NCBI GenBank assembly: GCA_001839685.1
Contig: MLAK01000544.1
Coordinates: 1-64,000, forward strand
Direction of reading: 5' to 3'
Origin: Tritrichomonas foetus
Taxonomy: Eukaryota > Parabasalia > Tritrichomonadida > Tritrichomonadidae
Length of the DNA: 64,000 bases
Every line of letters begins with the position of its first letter. Positions within the stretch are counted from its first letter, which is position 1. The position numbers were made by a program, and so were the translations under genes. The notes under the pieces were generated by a model. It saw only the letters and a program-made list of their open reading frames with translations, had not been told where the DNA came from and made no database searches. Of the stretch, positions 10,179 to 19,093 are shown in pieces.

Positions 10179-10715
10179 ATGGAAGGAAATTTCTACGATT
10201 TTGCGAATTCCAATCTTCCAAGCGAGATGGAAATTGACATTCGAGCAATTTTAGCAAAAGTAAATTACGCTGATATCCCTATTATTTCGATTATCATATT
10301 TCACATTTTCGTTTTTATCGCTGCTCTTTTCGCACGGACTCATCGCGTCTATCGAGTTGTTGTTTTTGTCTTTTGTATGGTCTTTGCCCTCCTCACTGAG
10401 ACCATTGGCAAACTGATGAAGTCGAATTGGGAAAAACTTGGCTTTTCGCACGATTACTTTGACGATGATAACGTATTCTTGCTTGTATTCTTCGCCCTTC
10501 CACCAATTGTTACGTGTATTGTTTTATTATCGCACCTTGTTGGAAATATTGGAGACAGGATGATATCGAGCAGGATGTCCAGACAACAAAATGAAAACAA
10601 GAAGAAACAGAAGAAGAAGAAGAAGGTCAGCAAGAAAGAGAAGAAGGAGGAGGAAGAAGAAAATGAAGAAGAAGAAGATTCAAATGATGAAAAAGAAAAA
10701 ATAAAGACAGAATAA
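10179..10715 (+). CDS. TMEM18: TMEM18-like membrane protein
   Basis: A 178-residue protein with three predicted membrane helices (about residues 33-52, 60-77 and 103-125). It ends in a strongly charged tail, first Lys-rich (KKKQKKKKK region), then Glu-rich. The order of helices, the segment ETIGKLMKSNWEKLGF, the YFDDDNVF turn and the basic tail after the third helix match the TMEM18 family, which sits in the inner nuclear membrane in animals. The acidic run after the basic run is longer than in animal proteins. The molecular function of the family is unclear; a nuclear-envelope role here is inference. A TCGACCAAATTT motif lies at 10166-10177, directly before the ATG. Confidence 0.78.
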   Translation: MEGNFYDFANSNLPSEMEIDIRAILAKVNYADIPIISIIIFHIFVFIAALFARTHRVYRVVVFVFCMVFALLTETIGKLMKSNWEKLGFSHDYFDDDNVFLLVFFALPPIVTCIVLLSHLVGNIGDRMISSRMSRQQNENKKKQKKKKKVSKKEKKEEEEENEEEEDSNDEKEKIKTE

Positions 10716-10840
10716 ATATAAAATGTTAATAAAATATCAATATAACATAGATTCCTCTGATTTTATCATTTGAAAATATCAAAAATGTGATTTTCTATGA
10801 TAACATTCTTTTTTGTTGATGTGAATCGCTTCAATCGGCT

Positions 10841-11160
10841 TCATCAACAAACACAAACACTCATCAACAAACACAAACACTCATCAACATAANNNNNNNN
10901 NNNNNNNNNNNNNNNNNNNNNNNNNNNNNNNNNNNNNNNNNACACAAACACTCATCAACAAACACAAACACTCATCAACAAACACAAACACTCATCAACA
11001 AACACAAACACTCATCAACAAACACAAACACTCATCAACAAACACAAACACTCATCAACAAACACAAACACTCATCAACAAACACAAACACTCATCAACA
11101 AACACAAACACTCATCAACAAACACAAACACTCATCAACAAACACAAACATTCATCAACA
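10841..11160 (+). repeat. 20-bp tandem repeat (minisatellite) with assembly gap
   Basis: Near-perfect head-to-tail copies of TCATCAACAAACACAAACAC, about two before and eleven after the run of Ns at 10893-10941. Copies are almost identical, so the array is young or homogenised, and its true length is unknown because the gap lies inside it. It ends about 85 bp before the start codon of the next gene and inside its probable promoter region. Confidence 0.95.
10893..10941. other. Assembly gap (49 Ns)
   Basis: Run of N inside the 20-bp satellite. The size is probably an assembler estimate, because a tandem array of this kind is not resolved by short reads. Confidence 0.97.
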
Positions 11161-11206
11161 ACTAGTGATATTATATGTAACCACCTTTCTTCAAAAATTA
11201 TGTATC

Positions 11207-11215
11207 GACCGTTTA
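11207..11215 (+). promoter_or_regulatory. GACCGTTTA promoter-like motif
   Basis: In sense orientation 30 nt before the ATG at 11246 and downstream of the in-frame upstream ATG-less extension. It supports 11246 as the true start. Confidence 0.45.
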
Positions 11216-11245
11216 CTGAATTTTGTCCTCTCTTCATCAACTTCG

Positions 11246-12370
11246 ATGAAAAAAACATATAGTCGCAAAAATTCTTCACTAACTAATGATGATAATGATT
11301 CCGGCGATTTTTCCAATGAAGGGTATTCGCCAACCCGAAAACCATTATTTAATTCATTAAAAAGAAATTCGTCCCAAAACAATTCATATTCCAGTAGCAC
11401 GCCTCAAAAGTCCAGATCATCACACTCACGTTCGCCTAAGTCAAAGAGCCCCTGCAATCCTAAGAGCCAAGATCTTTTTAATCGATCAGTCTCGACTCTA
11501 GAAAATCGCATGCATCGACAAGATATCAGGAAACTTGACGACAAAGACGAAATTAGTTACCCCGACGATATTAAATACGAATATTCGCCAAAAATAGCGC
11601 CGAAAAATTATCGATCACCAGCCGACCGTTTGATGGAAACTTACGAGCGAAGGAAACAATTCAGAGAAGAACAACTCACACAGGAAGAAGAAAGGCTAAA
11701 AATTGAATGTCCATTTTCACCTACGTTAATTGCGAAACAAACGAAATCTCCAACATATGATAGACTAAGTCGTAGGGATACTTCGTTTGTGGAAGAGAAG
11801 CCAGAGAAGATTTCTTACATGAATGAAAAATCAAAAGAAATTGCCGACCAAATAACAACTGAAAAAATCGACATTTATGGAAGACAAATCCGAAAATTAT
11901 TTAATCAGAGAAGTTCTCCTATTGAAGAAAATAGAACAATATTACCCAAGAAAACAATCCAAGAATGTGTAATAAGACTTTCGACTGTTCGTGATCCTTA
12001 CGAAACAGAAGAAGAAGAAGAAGAACAAAATGAAGTGAAAAGATACAATAAGAAAGAGACAATGAGAATGCTCGAAGATTCCATTCGTATTGGTGCAAAC
12101 AAATCTAGAGTATATGAAGAGCCTGTTTATTACGAAAAACCAGAAATTAACGAGAGAAGCAAAGAAATTGCTAAAGTGATCGCTCAAAATGGACGAAACT
12201 TGTTTGAAGAATCAGTGAAAACAGCAGAGAATAATTTCATCAACGCCTATACAACACATAAGCATCTTGAAAAACAAGAAAATGCAGAATTTCGGTTGAG
12301 GCCAAAACAGAAGGTGAATGTTGGAAGACAGTATTATGATGAACCAAAAGATCACGAGGATTATTATTAA
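11246..12370 (+). CDS. Hypothetical basic, low-complexity protein with SPT/F-P repeats
   Basis: About 374 residues from the ATG at 11246; this start is chosen over the longer frame from 11165 because a GACCGTTTA motif lies between them. The first 120 residues are Ser/Arg/Lys-rich and disordered. The middle has CPFSPTLIAKQ and then two related blocks around NEKSKEIADQI and NERSKEIAKVI, about 120 residues apart, suggesting a degenerate internal repeat. Charged helices and a poly-Glu stretch follow. Proteins with short F-x-P motifs and charged helices are common in flagellates, but no family can be named. Function unknown. Confidence 0.7.
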   Translation: MKKTYSRKNSSLTNDDNDSGDFSNEGYSPTRKPLFNSLKRNSSQNNSYSSSTPQKSRSSHSRSPKSKSPCNPKSQDLFNRSVSTLENRMHRQDIRKLDDKDEISYPDDIKYEYSPKIAPKNYRSPADRLMETYERRKQFREEQLTQEEERLKIECPFSPTLIAKQTKSPTYDRLSRRDTSFVEEKPEKISYMNEKSKEIADQITTEKIDIYGRQIRKLFNQRSSPIEENRTILPKKTIQECVIRLSTVRDPYETEEEEEEQNEVKRYNKKETMRMLEDSIRIGANKSRVYEEPVYYEKPEINERSKEIAKVIAQNGRNLFEESVKTAENNFINAYTTHKHLEKQENAEFRLRPKQKVNVGRQYYDEPKDHEDYY

Positions 12371-12647
12371 ATTATGTGGATATTAGCTGTGTATTAAAAT
12401 AAATATGTATTCGATTTGGTGAAAGTTATTTGCCTTGTATTTCCCAAAATCATGATTTTTTTTTTAGAAAAATAATATCGATATGATTTTCTTAAATCGA
12501 TGATGAAACTACTTTTACATTCTCTTTCACAATCACAAATTAGTATATCAATGAAAGAATGTGAAGTCTTGAATAAGGAATGTGTGATAAGTTATTACCG
12601 ATAACAATCAATGAAATATTTTTCATATAACATTTCATTCAAATACT

Positions 12648-12923
12648 ATGGGAAGTTGTTGTTCGAAACAGTCATCAAATCAAGCAGGATATTCACGCTC
12701 TGGCAAGAAAGGAGAGGCAGATGATCAAAGCAAGCTTTTAGATCGTGAAAATGAAACAAACGAAGCAATTTTTCAAGTCGCTACAACACCAACTCCATTA
12801 TTGAAAGATATTAACTTTGCTGCAATTGATGAGGATGAAGATAGCGATACAGATTCATCTTCAATTGATGACGATAAAATTGAAGAACTTTTGGCTGAAG
12901 AAGAAGATAAGGCCGAAAAATAA
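12648..12923 (+). CDS. Small acylated acidic protein (MGSCC N-terminus)
   Basis: A 91-residue protein that begins MGSCCSKQ. Gly2 followed by Ser/Cys and a Lys at position 7 is a strong N-myristoylation signal, and Cys4 and Cys5 are typical palmitoylation sites, so dual lipid anchoring to the plasma or flagellar membrane is predicted. The rest is Ser/Asp/Glu-rich, disordered and increasingly acidic toward the end (about residues 62-90). There is no recognisable domain. Because the anchor signal starts exactly at the ATG, the start is well supported. It resembles small acylated membrane-associated proteins only in layout; function unknown. Confidence 0.72.
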   Translation: MGSCCSKQSSNQAGYSRSGKKGEADDQSKLLDRENETNEAIFQVATTPTPLLKDINFAAIDEDEDSDTDSSSIDDDKIEELLAEEEDKAEK

Positions 12924-13414
12924 TTTTCTCTTTTTAATTACAATGTTAATTGCCAAGGACTTATCTAGTCGAATGTTTTTCTTTTTGTAATACAAATATT
13001 TATAATAAACAGGACATTTTACGATTTTTCAATATTGATATTAACTTTTTTTTTGTTGATATATTGTTCTACTAATAAGAGACATTTATTTCCAGATATT
13101 AAAGTGAATAAATGAGCTTTGCAATGAATGAGTGAAGGCGAAAAAGTTCAAAATTTCGTTGGACGAATTTTTCGGTTATGTTTCTCGGCAACTCAATTTT
13201 AAAGTCCTTCAAGATAATAAATGTTTCACTAAGACTGAGAAAACGATGAACATCAATAATATTTACTTATCTCCTCAATGGTTCGAAATTAAAATTGGAT
13301 CATTTTCTCTTTTTAATCCCTTTTAATGATCTACTTTCCTAAATGTATATATAAATGTCATATTCTTTAATTAAACCGGGAAAAATATATCCATAACAAA
13401 TAAGAAACCGTGAT

Positions 13415-13470
13415 GTAAAGTGTGACTTGTTTTGCCGTGAACACTTTTCGTTAATTCGACCTCTCATTTG
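13415..13470 (+). repeat. Dispersed 56-bp repeat, copy B
   Basis: About 80% identical to 1605-1660 without gaps. It overlaps the left arm of an inverted repeat. Confidence 0.5.
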
Positions 13471-13493
13471 ACCCTATACGTTCACGGTAAAAC
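13429..13493. repeat. Inverted repeat, 14-bp arms
   Basis: The left arm GTTTTGCCGTGAAC (13429-13442) pairs with the right arm GTTCACGGTAAAAC (13480-13493), 13 of 14 positions, with a 37-nt loop. It could be the folded end of a small mobile element or a regulatory hairpin. Confidence 0.65.
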
Positions 13494-13708
13494 TGGTTAT
13501 ACATTTGATCAATTTCTGAAAGACAAAACTTTGTTCTTCAGTACAAGTATCAGATTTTGGATACAAACATATAGACACAATATAACCAGAAAATAAACGA
13601 AAAAATTAAAGAATGATTTATGAAGAAAATAAAATTAAAACAATTCACATTCAAATTGGTGATACCATAATTGTATCGATATATACCATATTTAATATTA
13701 ATAATTTA

Positions 13709-14110
13709 TCAGTGATTCACGAATTCTTGCATATCTCTTCTTGCAGCTTGTGCGTCTGATGAGATTTGAGAAATGAGTTCATCAACAGATTTGAAAAGAA
13801 TCATTGGACGAATTAACTTCTTAAGTTCGACTTTGATTGTAAGATCATAAATATCTTCATCGAAATCAAGAATGTGAACTTCAAATGATGGATTTTTGGC
13901 TTCGAATGTTTTATTTTTACCGACTGAAACTACACCGATTCTTGGTGGATCATCCCTAACGTGCACGATTCCTGAATATACACCGTAGTCTTCTTCGCTG
14001 ATCTCAACTGTCCACGATTCTGTTGCGAGATTTGCTGTTGCGAATCCAATTGTATGGCCACGTCCAAATCCATGGACAACAAGCCCTTCGCAATTAAATG
14101 GAAGTTTCAT
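13709..14110 (-). CDS. RFK: Riboflavin kinase
   Basis: A compact 133-residue enzyme that transfers phosphate from ATP to riboflavin to make FMN. It shows the family order: EGLVVHGFGRGHTIGFATANL at the N-terminus (glycine-rich ATP/Mg loop), GVYSG, the GVVSVGKN strand, EVHILDFDEDIYD with the catalytic Glu, and the C-terminal IRPMILFKSVDELISQISSD segment. The family PTAN motif, whose Thr and Asn bind the metal and phosphates, reads ATAN here: Pro is replaced by Ala but Thr and Asn are kept. The length is close to stand-alone eukaryotic riboflavin kinases (about 150 residues). There is no fused FAD synthetase domain. A GTCGACCAATTCT motif lies just upstream of the ATG. Confidence 0.9.
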   Translation of the reverse strand: MKLPFNCEGLVVHGFGRGHTIGFATANLATESWTVEISEEDYGVYSGIVHVRDDPPRIGVVSVGKNKTFEAKNPSFEVHILDFDEDIYDLTIKVELKKLIRPMILFKSVDELISQISSDAQAARRDMQEFVNH

Positions 14111-14122
14111 AAATAATTATGG

Positions 14123-14136
14123 AGAATTGGTCGACT
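14123..14136 (-). promoter_or_regulatory. GTCGACCAATT motif before start codon
   Basis: Sense-strand reading AGTCGACCAATTCT, about 13 nt upstream of the riboflavin kinase ATG. It is similar to sites upstream of the TMEM18-like and TTC4-like genes. Confidence 0.35.
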
Positions 14137-14453
14137 GAAATCGTCGAAAACGATAATTTTTGAGAGTGTTTTAATAACTTTTTGAAAGATACGATATTAT
14201 ATTAGATTGGTGTAAAAAATATTCATGAATGTTTAACTTTTTAATGGTTTACATGATTATCACATCATCTTTTAATTCACTTTTTGTATTTAATGCGGCC
14301 ATTTATATGTTTAAACCAATCATGAGAATTGAGAGAGAAAAATTATTGATGCAATGGAAAGTGAAGTGGAGGAATTCTTATCAGAGTTATAATTGGCCAG
14401 CTGAATTTAAAAATTTTGTTTGAATTCATTTCCTAAATTTTCATTAAATTATT
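14137..14453. other. Divergent intergenic region
   Basis: Separates the riboflavin kinase start (minus strand) from the UBX protein start (plus strand). A 64-codon ORF at 14229-14423 has no features that would support a gene. Confidence 0.5.
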
Positions 14454-15767
14454 ATGACAGATCCAAATTTTCCTTCAGGTGGAGCTCCGCCGAATCAAAA
14501 TCCACCACAGCAATATCCGCCACCCTACGGATATCCATATCCTCCATATGGATATCCTTATCCAAATATGCCACCACCCGGACAAACTGGTGCTCCTCCA
14601 GATATGAATAATTCGAACAACAATAATGGACAACAAAACGCTCCACCACAGAATTTTCCAGGCTACCCCCCTTATCCATATCCACCATATCCCTATCCTC
14701 CCCCACAGCAACAACAACAACAAGGAAACGATAATCAACAAGGACAACAACAACAACAGCCAAATCAGATGCCGCAGTATCCTTATCCGCCACCAGGATA
14801 TCCCCCATATCCATATCCGCCGTATGGCTATCCACCACAGCAAAATTCAAACAACCAACCAAATAATCAACAACAGCAAAATATGCCGCCACCATACCAA
14901 TATCCACCTCAAGCATATCCACCATATCCATATCCTCCATCATATGGCTATCCACCCCAGCAACAACAGCAACCGGTTCAGCAGCAGCAACAGCCACAGA
15001 ATAACGAAAGGATGATGTTTGATTGGGAGAGGGCGAAGTTACCTGGTCAGGGCTTCCAAAATAATTCGCCATCACATCCAATGAATCAGCAGCAACCAAA
15101 TATGAACCAGCCACCACCAGCAAAACAATCAGCATTTGATTGGGAAAATGGGGGAGCAGCACAGCCCCAAAAACCAATCGAAATTGATTGGAATTACAAA
15201 TCTGAGTACGATGTTCCTGATGTTCCGCCAGATGTAACTCGTGACCCGTCAGTTACAGCAATTTGCACAAGCCGAGCATTCGATCCTTCCACACTTCCAA
15301 AACTTGATGACTCATTTTTCAAATTATTCCCGTCAGACGCCGCTGCTGAACTTCGTGCACAAAAAATGAGAAGCACATTCCAGAAACGCGGAAACTCGAA
15401 ATCACGAGAAACATTCCGAATTAAATTCCAATTTGATGACGACAACATTTCAGATTTGTCAGTTTCAGCCACTTTTCATGTGAATGAGCTTACGTATAAA
15501 CTTTATGACTTCCTAAGTGAAGTTGTATTCATGGAAGGAACAAAATTCTTATTGCGCAATACATTTCCTGCAAAAGTGATTGCATCAGCACATAATCAAA
15601 GACTGAAAGATGTAAAAGTGACAGGAAATTGCATCCTTATAGTTAAAATTTCACATTTTACAGGCTTGAAAGATGATGTGAATACGCAATACTCAATGCA
15701 GAAGGCGGCAATCGCAGAGCAGATTCAAAAATTGGAAGCGGAGAAACAACAACCACAATCAGAGTGA
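14454..15767 (+). CDS. UBX-domain protein, TUG/ASPL-like, with Pro/Tyr/Gln-rich N-terminus
   Basis: A 437-residue protein. Residues 1-185 are almost only Pro, Tyr, Gln, Gly and Asn, with recurring PPYPYPPYGYPP-like units, a prion-like low-complexity region. Two short FDWE motifs follow (about 189 and 226). From about 285 a helical segment (FFKLFPSDAAAELRAQKMRS) leads into a beta-grasp region of about 80 residues that begins ETFRIKFQFDDDN. This order, a helix pair then a UBX-like domain, matches the C-terminus of TUG/ASPSCR1, which binds the AAA ATPase p97/Cdc48 and disassembles its hexamers. The N-terminal ubiquitin-like region of TUG is replaced by the low-complexity region. Role in p97 regulation is inferred from the family. 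Confidence 0.75.
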   Translation: MTDPNFPSGGAPPNQNPPQQYPPPYGYPYPPYGYPYPNMPPPGQTGAPPDMNNSNNNNGQQNAPPQNFPGYPPYPYPPYPYPPPQQQQQQGNDNQQGQQQQQPNQMPQYPYPPPGYPPYPYPPYGYPPQQNSNNQPNNQQQQNMPPPYQYPPQAYPPYPYPPSYGYPPQQQQQPVQQQQQPQNNERMMFDWERAKLPGQGFQNNSPSHPMNQQQPNMNQPPPAKQSAFDWENGGAAQPQKPIEIDWNYKSEYDVPDVPPDVTRDPSVTAICTSRAFDPSTLPKLDDSFFKLFPSDAAAELRAQKMRSTFQKRGNSKSRETFRIKFQFDDDNISDLSVSATFHVNELTYKLYDFLSEVVFMEGTKFLLRNTFPAKVIASAHNQRLKDVKVTGNCILIVKISHFTGLKDDVNTQYSMQKAAIAEQIQKLEAEKQQPQSE

Positions 15768-15969
15768 GTAAATGTGTATAATTTTTTATTTATTTTTGAA
15801 TTTTATGAAAGAATTCATTTCATTAATGCTTTTATGTATTGTATTGCATTATAATGAGAAACAAACAGACAAATAAGGAAAAAAAAAATACTAGTGAATC
15901 ATGAAGATGAATAAATTTAATAAACAATACTGAGTGATGTGCCACATAAACATCATTTTCAAATCCTTC

Positions 15970-17436
15970 TTAAGCAAATCTCTCAACGTGGAACTTATTC
16001 TCCGTCACAATAATCTCACTGAAGTGTGAATTTACAAATGTTCGTAATTCTGTTAGTTTCTCCGTAATCATTTGATCAGGTAACTGCTCAGATTTTGCAA
16101 CAGCATATAATTCCATATCTTTATTCTTATATACTACAATTACCTCTTTTTCGCCCCTAAACATGTATTCACCATCCACTGCATTTGTTTCCACCATTTC
16201 GCATGATTTTGCCAGCTGCCTGCATAACTCCTGCATTTTCTGTCTGGCGATTCTTGGATCAGGATCATCGAACACTTCTGGTTTCGGATCAGTGATGTAA
16301 ACCTGGCCATGAGTGATAGAATGAAGTGCCCAGCAATAGAATACATCAGGTGCACCAAGAATTGGTTTGGCGAGTTCTTCCAAATAATTCTTTTCGATTT
16401 CTCTGAAAATTGTAACAGCAGCACCATGATAAGCAACGAGACCTTGTGAATCACTACAAAGCATAACCAAGCAGTAGTCAGTATTTTTATGCTTGTTTAT
16501 ATATAAATGATGCATTGTTGAATCCCGTGCGAAAAACGGAGTCCAGGATTCGCCATTTTGGAAAGCAGGTGTCCACATTAAATCAACAATGAGTCGTAAT
16601 GATAAAGAGTCGCATGTGCAGTTACCTACTGCTAAAACTCGATTTCGTTTCATCAGCATCGATAACTTGCAGCTTGGTAAATGGTCAAAGTGACGAATAA
16701 TTGATTGTCGCATGTCTTGTCGCATATTTGAAACCGGTATAGATGGAGCAAAGATGAAAGCAGGATCTTCACTCATATTATTTACAACTCCATCCCAGGC
16801 AGGCCTGGTTCCTTCTGCGATTTGTCGGAAATCGCAAGATGGCCTTTGCGAAAGTTGATTGATGAGTGATTCGGAAAAAAGTGACAAAAATAAAGAATAG
16901 AGAAAATTCAATTGTTTGAATAAATATGAAACCGGAAGAGATGACCTGGAGACAGCAATAAACATAAAAGGCTTCTTCGGAAGGAAAACAAAAGTATGGC
17001 TGCCTGCACGGAAATGATTTAATTCTTCATGTAATGTTTCCATATGTCCTAAAATAGCGACGCATGTGCAGAGAATTGGTGAGAGCATTTGTACCGTTCC
17101 GTATCTTGAATAAACTGGTTTACCTGCATCTGTGACAATGAAGAGATGAAGCTCTTGGGAAGTCCAATCAGGTGAATCTGGTCTCATCTCAGCAATTTTG
17201 GTAGAGTCGTCAAGCCGCTCGTTTGGAATCCAGTACAGGGATGAAAGTTTCATTTGTGAGGGAATCTCTATACTCACGGGTGGTATTGGCTGAGATTTTT
17301 GAGGAAGAGACTGCGTTGCATTGTGTGAATTGACTTCTATTTCGGACTGATTAGGTATGGGAGTGCTCTCGAAGTGTTTTTCATTTGGAGTTTCGATTGG
17401 CTCATCGGTTGTTTGTGGAATTTGAAGATCACTCAT
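15970..17436 (-). CDS. MON1: Vacuolar fusion protein MON1
   Basis: About 488 residues from the ATG at 17436; an upstream in-frame start at 17499 adds 21 residues that look like translated leader. The first 80 residues are disordered. From about residue 95 there is the longin-like fold of MON1: SQELHLFIVTDAGKPVYSRYG, then HFRAGSHTFVFLPKKPFMFIAVSRS, and further longin-type domains with SCKLSMLMKRNRVLAVGNC in the middle and EGEYMFRGEKEVIV-type sequence near the end. In other eukaryotes MON1 pairs with CCZ1 as the exchange factor for Rab7 in endosome maturation and vacuole fusion. CCZ1 is not in this window. Peripheral endosomal location is expected. Confidence 0.88.
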   Translation of the reverse strand: MSDLQIPQTTDEPIETPNEKHFESTPIPNQSEIEVNSHNATQSLPQKSQPIPPVSIEIPSQMKLSSLYWIPNERLDDSTKIAEMRPDSPDWTSQELHLFIVTDAGKPVYSRYGTVQMLSPILCTCVAILGHMETLHEELNHFRAGSHTFVFLPKKPFMFIAVSRSSLPVSYLFKQLNFLYSLFLSLFSESLINQLSQRPSCDFRQIAEGTRPAWDGVVNNMSEDPAFIFAPSIPVSNMRQDMRQSIIRHFDHLPSCKLSMLMKRNRVLAVGNCTCDSLSLRLIVDLMWTPAFQNGESWTPFFARDSTMHHLYINKHKNTDYCLVMLCSDSQGLVAYHGAAVTIFREIEKNYLEELAKPILGAPDVFYCWALHSITHGQVYITDPKPEVFDDPDPRIARQKMQELCRQLAKSCEMVETNAVDGEYMFRGEKEVIVVYKNKDMELYAVAKSEQLPDQMITEKLTELRTFVNSHFSEIIVTENKFHVERFA

Positions 17437-17929
17437 CTTGTTGAAGAACTTTTTCAAAATAATCAAATTTGAATATTTTGTCCAAATTAACCTAATCACT
17501 GAGCAGGAGGGCGAATTGAATGGTCAAATTTTATCGAATATTTAGCCTTTTCGCAAAAACTCACAAAATCAATCTATCATTTCCATTTACTCAACTTCTA
17601 GTTATACAACCATATAAAAATACTCATTGTAAATCATTTTTCATTGATTTATATCAAACATGTAGCAAATGTGATTTATTCAACACATCAAATAACCAAA
17701 GTCATTCTTCTTTTCATCTAAAATAAGTAATTTATAAAATGCAATTATCAAAAGTAAAATATACACTGTCAATGAGTTGAAAGAAATAAAAATGTAATAA
17801 TGAAAAGAATAATTTATGAAAGTATGAATTCACAGATAAAAAAATAGAAGACAATACACAAAAGTGTATGTATATAGATATATCTATATATAGATTATAT
17901 TAGCTTCGCACATTTGATTGAATCTTTTT
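17437..17929. other. Intergenic, no gene seen
   Basis: AT-rich spacer between MON1 (start at 17436) and the 3' end of the calreticulin-like gene. It includes a self-complementary TATATAGATATATCTATATA near 17870-17890. No gene is supported. Confidence 0.55.
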
Positions 17930-19093
17930 TTACAATTCACTTGGCAATCTGTCATTCTGTTGACCACCACCACCAAAGACATTTTCTTGTTTCTGTTGTT
18001 GTTCACCTTTCTGTTGTGCTCGTGCATAAACAAGTCTTTCACCTTCTTGGATTGCAAAAAATGTCTCTTCCATCACTTTTTGGGAATATGCAAAATCATC
18101 AGTCACCAAAATATTATCCCAAATCGAACCTGCGACATCTTGCTCAACATCAATTCCGACAAAGCAAAGGTCTTCAGGCTTTCCGAAATGGCAGTCAGGG
18201 TTATAATCTGGATTTGGAATCATTTTTGGCTCCCAGTCACCACGAAAGGCAGGATTTGGAATTTGTCTAGGTTTCCAATCTTTTCGAAAGTCTGGGTTTG
18301 GAATCAATGGTGGTGTCCATGCTCCATTTTGTGAATCATCCCAATCGTCTGGTCTTTTGGCTGTTTCATCTGGAATGTACTGTGGTACATCTTTCAGCCA
18401 AGGAGGAGGGATATCATCAGGATCATCGATTGTGGCTGCATCTTCCCAATCTAGAGGTTTCAGTTCATAAGGATCTGGAATTTCACGTGGTTGACAATAA
18501 TTGAATGCATCCTCAAGTGTGCTTTCAATATCAGTGAAATTATCCTTCAATATTTTATAGCTTTGGTTTTTGTAAATAATCAAAGTATAAACATGACTAA
18601 ATTGATCATTGAATGCAAGAATTGGCTGCATGGTTCGATAGTCTGTTCGATTTCGAAGGACTCGGAATTCAAGATGGCGGCGGTCCCAGCCTCGGAAATC
18701 TGGTCCGAATAAAATGCTGAAGGGGGACTTCTTTGAGAATGCGTTTTGTTTGGTGGATTCTGGGAGGAGTTTTAGATAGGCCTGTCCTTTCTCGATTTTT
18801 CCTTCAAGTTTGACGCTGAATTGGAATATTAAATCTTTTCCGGTTGTATTGAAGCATTTCTTGAATTTAGAGCTGATTAAGTATTCACGTCCATCATCAA
18901 GTGTTTGGAGACCTCTTTGAAGTCGTCGGTCTGCGTAATATGATCCGGCCGAAACTCGGAATCGACCCATTAGCTTGCCAGGAGTACCTCTCGATGATTT
19001 TGTCCAACGCTTTTCCCAGCCTCGGTTGAAGTGTTCTTCGAAGTAAACCTCACTGAAGGCATGGTGAATAAATAAATGAAGAATGAAGATCAT
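17930..19093 (-). CDS. Calreticulin-like ER chaperone, atypical C-terminus
   Basis: A 387-residue protein with a short signal peptide (about residues 1-14), then the calreticulin N-domain (VYFEEHFNRGWEKRW; LQTLDDGREYLISSKF). A P-domain has the proline-rich repeats IPDPYELKPLDWED, IDDPDDIPPPWL and IPDETAKRPDDWDD, followed by GAWTPPLIPNPDF-type repeats, and the jelly-roll is completed by VAGSIWDNILVTDD. Family members are Ca2+-dependent lectin chaperones of the ER. Three features are unusual: the usual disulfide-forming pair of the lectin domain is not evident, the C-terminal acidic Ca2+-storage domain is replaced by a Gln/Gly-rich tail, and the protein ends RLPSEL rather than KDEL or HDEL. It is probably a divergent paralogue rather than the main calreticulin. 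Confidence 0.88.
   Translation of the reverse strand: MIFILHLFIHHAFSEVYFEEHFNRGWEKRWTKSSRGTPGKLMGRFRVSAGSYYADRRLQRGLQTLDDGREYLISSKFKKCFNTTGKDLIFQFSVKLEGKIEKGQAYLKLLPESTKQNAFSKKSPFSILFGPDFRGWDRRHLEFRVLRNRTDYRTMQPILAFNDQFSHVYTLIIYKNQSYKILKDNFTDIESTLEDAFNYCQPREIPDPYELKPLDWEDAATIDDPDDIPPPWLKDVPQYIPDETAKRPDDWDDSQNGAWTPPLIPNPDFRKDWKPRQIPNPAFRGDWEPKMIPNPDYNPDCHFGKPEDLCFVGIDVEQDVAGSIWDNILVTDDFAYSQKVMEETFFAIQEGERLVYARAQQKGEQQQKQENVFGGGGQQNDRLPSEL

Larger units (their letters stand above)
12924..13708. other. Intergenic with a dispersed repeat and an inverted repeat
   Basis: Spacer where the acylated-protein gene and the riboflavin kinase gene converge. Only very short ORFs are present (for example 13128-13202). 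A dispersed repeat copy and a hairpin-forming inverted repeat are at 13415-13493. Confidence 0.55.

Noticed and set aside
14475..15177. Long ORFs within the UBX gene on the other strand and frame
   Set aside because: Created by the CCA/TAT/CAA repeats of the Pro/Tyr/Gln-rich region.
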